Positions 58,398-64,000 of a stretch of 64,000 nt of DNA are shown piece after piece. The notes under the pieces are model-generated. The model was not told where the DNA came from, made no database searches, and saw only the letters and a list, made by a program, of their open reading frames with translations. Each line of letters starts with the position of its first letter. The stretch's first letter is position 1. Both the position numbers and the translations under genes were made by a program. The DNA comes from Brachynemurus nebulosus (Eukaryota; Arthropoda; Insecta; Neuroptera; Myrmeleontidae): contig JAPWDM010000001.1 of the NCBI GenBank assembly GCA_035578155.1, forward strand, positions 90,719,024 to 90,783,023, read 5' to 3'.

Positions 58398-60149
58398 GGG
58401 TAGGGTCGTGTAAGATGGCGCGGTCGGTAAGAGTGCGCATTCCTGTTTTCTCGAAACAGGAATGAAATTTGTAACAAACTTGAATCGTGTTTTGAAGTGT
58501 TCGAGTATCCGTAATTGTTCACCACAAAATATTGGTTTACGACATAATCCCAATATTCTAGATAAGTTTAAAATTTTTAGTACGATTTGATATTATTTTT
58601 CTCCAATTTGAATATGTTACTACGGTTTATGTCGAAACAAGTTAAAAATTATGAATGTTCCTGTGACTAGTAAAATTAGTCACGAACTAGCTCCGATTAC
58701 TTTGATTTGTGTCAGTACGCGTGGGTGGTTCCCACCACAGAAGACAGAGGTACAATACGTATCCCTCCACTACTGGAATCAGTGTAACCAGTAAGAGATA
58801 GAAAATATGTTATATACGTGCACCGTGTTTACTTTGTATTGGCGCGCTAAACTGTGTATGTGTGCGTAACCGAAATAGAGGTGGCAGTCACGTGACCCTG
58901 CTTCGCATACATATGTGCAATACAACAACGCTGCGTGTGGGGGTTCTACAGTGCTAACAACAATCAAATCCATTGTTGTTTGACTGACCTAAACTAGGTG
59001 AGTGCCACTGAGGCACTGACTACCTACGAGCCTAAGGTACACAAAAATGCACACTGCAGATTTCATGATAGAGATAGTTGCTGTGTCTCCATTACTCCAA
59101 GGTTCCCACAGGATGATTTTGTTGACAATAGGTAGGCGTGTAAGATGGCGCAGTATAAAGGCGTGTAAGACGGCGCACACATTCTTACACGACAATTTCT
59201 TTTATCATGTTTTTCTTTAACTTTTCTAAGGAATTCTATACAGCAAGCTTTTGTACAATCTAAATTCGTGTAACCCTAACGTTACCGTTTTTCCTAACGA
59301 CGCATCGTTCACGAGATATTTACGATCAAAAGTTTTCCATAACGAAAAATTACGAAAATTATTTTTTTTTAAGATGTGTTATTGCTGACCCAATCAATTG
59401 AATTAATGGAGCCTAAATTAACCAGCTGTAATCAATTTATATAAGTAATTCGGTATCGATAAGTTTCGATAACGAAAAATAGGTTTTAACAATCGCAATA
59501 CGTTTGAGTAGAAGAGCTATGACAGTACGGCGGCACACTATGTTGTCAAAAGTATGGGGACACCCTGGCCCAAGGTATACCCACATTTTTTACACGGTAG
59601 TGTACTATAGCATTAAATATAGTACGGCGTCAAAAGTGTGGGCACACCTTGGGTCAGAGTATTCCCATACTTTTGACGACGTAGTATGCCGCCGTTCTGT
59701 CATAGCTCTTCTACTCTTTTGGAATACCCATAACTTGTTTCACTTAAACCTTCAAAAATTTCGTTATTTTTTGACTACGACCTACTGTTACTTGCGATCA
59801 AAGTTTAGAATAACGAAAAATATGAAGAAGTGCCTGTTATTTAGGTGCGGGATTGTTTAAATGTGATTTGTGGTAAGTTCTAAGCTTTTTAATAAGTGCG
59901 CCATCTTACCGACCTAAATGCGTACTCTTACACGACCGGTCGTGTAAGAGTGAATTTTGTGAGTGAGAGTCCCATTTTGTGAATTTTTTTAATAACTCGG
60001 TCGGTATTGAGTTTATAAAAAAAATCCTTTATCACAGCGTTAACTAATCATTAAGGTACTAGAATAAATACAATTTACTTCTATAACATTTCCGTTATTT
60101 TTTTATAGCCACCTAAATGTTAAGTGCGCCGTCTTACACGACACTACCC
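58398..60149. mobile_element. 1.75-kb TA-flanked element with GTGTAAGATGGCGC repeats
   Basis: Ends GGGTAGGGTCGTGTAAGATG and GGGTAGTGTCGTGTAAGACG (complement), TA at 58396-58397 and 60150-60151. The neighbouring tandem units at 60318 and 60486 show the empty target GATATTTATC. The words GTGTAAGA(T/C)GGCGC or close variants occur about six times, at both ends and internally (around 59130-59200 and 59895-59950). No transposase seen. Confidence 0.75.
59511..59711. mobile_element. 201-bp MITE with ~50-bp inverted ends and TA duplication
   Basis: GAAGAGCTATGACAGTACGG at the left against the complement of CCGTTCTGTCATAGCTCTTC at the right; TA at 59509-59510 and 59712-59713. The interior repeats GTCAAAAGT(A/G)TGGG(G/C)ACACC. 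Third-level nest inside 58398-60149. Confidence 0.85.
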
Positions 60150-60530
60150 TATTTATCTACATTACATGGTTGGCCAAGTGGCCGAAAAATGACATTTCAT
60201 ATTACACGATCTGATGTTATTCAAATTAATAACGGAAATGACTCCAGGCTACAAAAAATCTATTCCGAGTTAAAAAATTGCTTTTAAATATTATTCTAAT
60301 GCTTAAAAAATAGAAGATATTTATCTGCATTGCATGGTTGGCTAAGTGGTCAGGAAACAAAATTTCATATTACATGACCTATTATTATTCCAGATAATAA
60401 CGGAAATGGTTGTAGGCTACAAGAAATCTATTCAGAGTTAAAGAATTCCTTTTAAATATTTCTCTATTGCTTAAAAAATGGACGATATTTATCTGAATTA
60501 CCTGGTCGGCCAACTGAATAAGAATTAACG
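60150..60530 (+). repeat. 168-bp tandem repeat, 2.3 copies
   Basis: Units begin TATTTATCT(A/G)CATT(A/G)CATGG at 60150 and 60318, with a partial unit at 60486. Part of the hAT-like element; a partial unit also precedes 58396. Confidence 0.75.
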
Positions 60531-60815
60531 CCAATCATCGTCTTTAGTGAACTAGTTCTTACATTTTCTAAGCTTAAGACTAGGAAATGTAAAATGTAAT
60601 CTTTAGTTTTTTGTTTTTTGTTTTGTTATCTTTTTTTCACTAAGTATTTATAAATAATTTTTTGTAAATAAATAAGCATTAAGTATGAGTTTTAGAGTAT
60701 TTCGATTCATTGTATGACTTTTAACTGTTATTATGTCTAAATAAGTGTTTATCAAGTTCGGAGGCGCCAAAATATTTTCGCCTAAGACACCAAATAACCT
60801 TGCGCCGGCCTTGTA

Positions 60816-61080
60816 TTAATCCAGTGTAGCAATGATCATACTTAGGATGAGATTTGATTTCTTTTCTATCTCTCAAGACTTTTTGATAGTTTTCAGATTT
60901 TTCATTTTTGTTTCCGTTTTTCTTGGCTCATTTTCAATTTCACTTTCCTCCTGTCAACATCAACATCAGATTCAAATTCAGGTTTTTTTTCATCATTTTT
61001 GTCTTCTGATAATTTATCTTGAACATCAGATATCAGTTGATTTTCATCTTCTTTTTAGGGCTTCGAAGTAAGCATTACTT
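60816..61080 (-). pseudogene. Copia pol fragment: acidic linker between integrase and RT
   Basis: Minus strand, continuous with 58115 once the hAT-like insertion is removed: the joined frame reads DHCYTGLIGEVKNCS across the junction. It contains DVQDKLSEDKNDEKKPEFES and then a Lys/Arg-rich stretch, the low-complexity linker typical of copia pol. Several frameshifts. Confidence 0.65.
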
Positions 61081-62460
61081 CGAATCCCTATTATTTTCCT
61101 TGTGTAACTGGAAATTTTGGAGAGGTGGTATTTTTGCTTACTATTATTGTTTAGTTGTATTTCTGCATAATTACACAGCCACACAAAAAAAAAATTTCTG
61201 ACCTGGAGGTTTTACTATATGTACTATATGTTTTTGGGGTCGCTGAATCCGAATTTGGGGTCAGTTTCATTCCAGTACATCTGGGCACTACGTGACTTAT
61301 ACCAAAACCTCAAGTAGGTAATAATTTCTGCGTACAATTAAAGTCAATTAGATATTGGATTTCGATAAAGAAAATTTAATACGTGTTTTGATCAATTTAT
61401 CATGTTTTAGCTCTTAATACTTATAAAGTATGCAATATAACTACTTTATTGCTGTCTAGAGGTGTATCGGGAAGTTTGGTCCCCTAGAGTTACCATGAAG
61501 AGAATTTTGCCCATACTATGCATGTATTCTCTCAATATGTAGTGTACTTGAACCTTTATCAATATGATCAGCACTATAAGCTGTGCTATGACTCTATATA
61601 TAATCGTCCAAATAAATAAATCAATTAAGTCATTTCCTCAAAAACGTATAAACAGATTTAATGTGAGGACAAACTAGGACGGGCGATAATATAATAACTT
61701 TATTGCTGTTACGGTGTGTCGTATCGGTCTGTTCGGTTCTTTATCCTTTGCAAAGAATATAACAATGATAATCCACCTTTCAGTTCTTTTGTTTTTAGGT
61801 GGTTTATCATATTATCTTCAAAAATATTTTTTTTATAATATTAATGTCCATTACAGATTAAACCAGTACTAATTACAGTATTATCGGTTTTTCCATTTTA
61901 ATAGTCGGCATTTTAATACATTGCTGGTCATAATCTATAATGACGAAACACCCCACTAGCGCAGTATTTTGATAACTAATACACTTTATATATAGAATTG
62001 TTGACGTAGTACAGCGTTGTGTCTTAGTTAGTTAGGTTTTACTTAACGGTGCACATACAGCACCCATGACCATTAAAGTATCAATAAGGAAGCACCCCTG
62101 TTAGGTTGTGCTATTCATCGTAAGCAAAACATCGCCAATCATTGCTATCAAAAAACTTTTTTTTTTTTAAATTTAAACAGTTGTGTTTTCAATAGATATG
62201 ACGACCCACTAAATAATATACCCACTGGTATTTAATAGGATCACGTAAAAGAATCGAATTTGTTTTATCTCGAGATATTTTTAAAACTGTTCGATTGAAA
62301 AATAATCGAATGATTTAATATATCGAGATATTTTTTTAAAATCATACGAATGAAAAATAATCGAATGATTTTATTATATCTCGAGATATCTCGAGATATT
62401 TTAATAATCGAATGATCGATTAATTTTCATTCGATGATGTCCATCACTAAATATATTGTA
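61081..62460. other. Region where copia integrase is expected, not recognised
   Basis: Between the pol linker and the gag zinc knuckle I find no integrase motifs. 62230-62430 has repeated ATCTCGAGATAT and 'aataatcgaatgatt' words, suggesting replacement by other repeats. Confidence 0.4.
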
Positions 62461-62740
62461 TTTGACTAGCAGTTAAAGTCAGCGTCACAAAGGCTTTCTT
62501 CTGTTTTTCAGTTTTTGGACATTCTTTGGCAAAGTGACCTACTTCGTTACAATTATTACATGGATACTTTTTCCTACAATAGTCTATATATGCTTGACTC
62601 GACTTGCATGACAGTCACTCTTCATGTGAGGAGCGGTTATCATAGTATCAAGTTTTGAATTCTTTTGGCAAAAAACTTTTGGAGCTGCAGTTATTGCCCA
62701 ATGATAAGAATTAGCGCGCAACAAAAAAAATTTTTTTTGT
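62460..62740 (-). pseudogene. Copia gag zinc-knuckle fragment
   Basis: Minus strand encodes YPCNNCNEVGHFAKECPKTE, a CCHC retroviral-type zinc knuckle (CxxCxxxGHxxxxC), at about 62575-62510. Nearby frames are shifted and contain stops. Same strand as the RT and RNase H at 56.2-58.1 kb, so probably the same element's gag. Confidence 0.7.
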
Positions 62741-62766
62741 ACACAGACTTGGGAAAATTTTTCTTA

Positions 62767-63150
62767 CAAGGAAGAAAGGTATCCACCTGTATCTCTTAAA
62801 AATTTTTGAAACTTTGGTGGACTGTAGATCTTATTAAAACTAATCACGAGCCATATTTCGTTCGTGCCCATAAGCGGTTTAAGGGGGTGAAACTCACCCC
62901 TGAAAATTTGAGTTTTTTTCAATTTACTTAAATATCTTGGAAATAGTAAGAGTTTTGATAAGGAAACTGTATTATATAGTTGTAAATGACACTTTAAGAT
63001 CTTTATTGTGATATGAGAATTAAAATTATAAAATCATTGGGGTCTCAACCCCCAACCCAACCTCTAATTTTATAAAGTATTTTTTGGTAAAAGAGGAGGC
63101 TCTTATATGAAAATAAAAGAATTTTTAATTAATATATTTCGCACCACGGC
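62767..63150. mobile_element. Single arm of the 3-bp-TSD family
   Basis: CAAGGAAGAAAGGTATCCAC then CTGTATCTCTTAAAAATTTT and TTTAAGGGGGTGAAACTCAC, matching the left arm at 49932-50300. No second arm up to 64000; the element is truncated or its right arm lies beyond the window. Confidence 0.65.
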
Positions 63151-63768
63151 GAAAACAGCCACAACGGAAAAATGTTTGTTTTGAGATAATGCGATTTTAA
63201 ACTTTTACTTGCCCATAAAAAGTACTAATTTTTTTCCTACGTTTCTGAAATTTATACCGGAAGCTATAAAAGTAAAGATTAATCATTATATTAAATAAAA
63301 CTAAAATTATTTCATTTTAAAATTAAGATTTTGTACATGTGTCTTTGTTGTTGACTGAGAAGTGTATTATTTGAAAGAAATACACGGTAGTTAAATCAAA
63401 TTAATTTTATTTTTTATTAAAGAAAATTAACAAAATATCAAAATTTATTCTTATACATCTAAATTTATTTAAAAAAAATATATTTTATTATAATTTTTTA
63501 AATTAAAAATATTATTTTTTACAAAACTTTTTTTTTTTTTTATTAAATTTAATTATGGAAACCAGAATTATTTTTTAATTATAAATGAAAGTAGGGTAAA
63601 AGACCCCATTGTCGATCGGGGTTATAAGTCCGATCAGTTTTGACATTTATATCTTAATGAAGTTATTTCTGAAAGAAACCTTTGATAAAAAAAATTATTG
63701 TTAATAGAATGATTATTTTTCAATTTAAATTCACCTCACATTTAATGTCTCCTCACTTAATTTAAGAA

Positions 63769-63770
<2 letters not shown>
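63151..63770. other. A/T-rich sequence, nothing recognised
   Basis: No gene. It may be the interior of the element starting at 62767. Confidence 0.4.

Positions 63771-63771
<1 letters not shown>

Positions 63772-63826
<55 letters not shown>
63772..63826. repeat. (TA)n microsatellite
   Basis: About 27 TA repeats; nothing else of note to the end of the window. Confidence 0.95.
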
Positions 63827-63828
<2 letters not shown>

Positions 63829-64000
63829 CAATTTTTGTTGAATTCGTGAATTTTTAATATTGTGGATGATCATTATTCAAAACACATGGGTTATAAATTG
63901 TAACATTTTTCACCGAATTTTTAAAGTTATTAGCATAATAAAAATATACAAATAATTGTTATTAGTCCACTTAAGAGATTAGGATAACTAAATTAAATTT

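Larger units (their letters stand above)
58116..60815. mobile_element. hAT-like element (CAGGGCCGGC end) inserted in the copia relic
   Basis: Starts CAGGGCCGGCACGATCATAT and ends CCTTGCGCCGGCCTTG. Flanking AATTAATC and TATTAATC match at 7 of 8 positions. GCGACCGCCTAGGGCGCC near the left end and GGCGCC...CGCCTAAGACACC near the right extend the similarity. No transposase recognised; the interior holds 168-bp tandem units (60150-60530) and a nested TA-flanked element. Confidence 0.8.

Overview
The window is A+T-rich metazoan DNA, very probably insect. It has short phase-matched exons separated by long introns, many transposons of families common in insects (Tc1/mariner, PIF/Harbinger, hAT, Ty1/copia), many (TA)n microsatellites and many foldback elements. 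The species cannot be named from the sequence. Drosophila is unlikely, because it lacks fibrillar collagens and this window contains one.

The only host gene I can support lies on the + strand from 18717 to 54130 and runs off the supported part at both ends. It encodes a clade B (COL5A1/COL11A1-type) fibrillar procollagen alpha chain. Fifteen exons, all with AG/GT borders and matching phases, give about 1061 codons: an N-terminal TSPN/laminin-G domain (18717-20035), a Ser/Thr/Asn-rich variable linker (19705-28316), a minor helix (28672-28872), a non-helical link (28931-29005) and 206 uninterrupted Gly-X-Y triplets of the main helix (29074-54130). The signal-peptide exon upstream, and the last ~130 triplets plus C-propeptide downstream, are not identified. 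The introns of 8.1 kb (20036-28170) and 21.6 kb (30992-52612) are packed with mobile DNA.

By region: 1-3.7 kb holds a short MITE and a foldback. 4.0-8.1 kb is a long-arm element with 3-bp target duplications, carrying a decayed transposase and a nested Tc1. 8.5-8.9 kb is a striking array of heat-shock-element-like GAAnnTTC motifs. 11.8-13.2 kb is a near-perfect 1.3-kb palindrome. 13.7-18.1 kb is a foldback with tandem-unit arms, interrupted by a 2.1-kb element with an 8-bp target duplication. The large introns contain at least five more long inverted repeats, a SWIM zinc-finger transposon fragment, a 78-bp poly(T) retro-insertion with a visible empty site, a PIF/Harbinger element (45871-48876) with a nearly complete Myb-like gene but an internally deleted transposase, and a hAT MITE. 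Downstream, 55.8-62.8 kb is a minus-strand Ty1/copia relic carrying a TA-type MITE and a hAT-like element; the hAT-like element holds a TA-flanked element, which holds another TA MITE.

The most interesting theme is how many long inverted repeats lie inside the introns of one actively spliced gene. The pre-mRNA would carry several long double-stranded hairpins. The best candidate for an undescribed element is the family with CARGGAWAGG ends, 0.3-0.65 kb inverted arms and 3-bp duplications (three copies).
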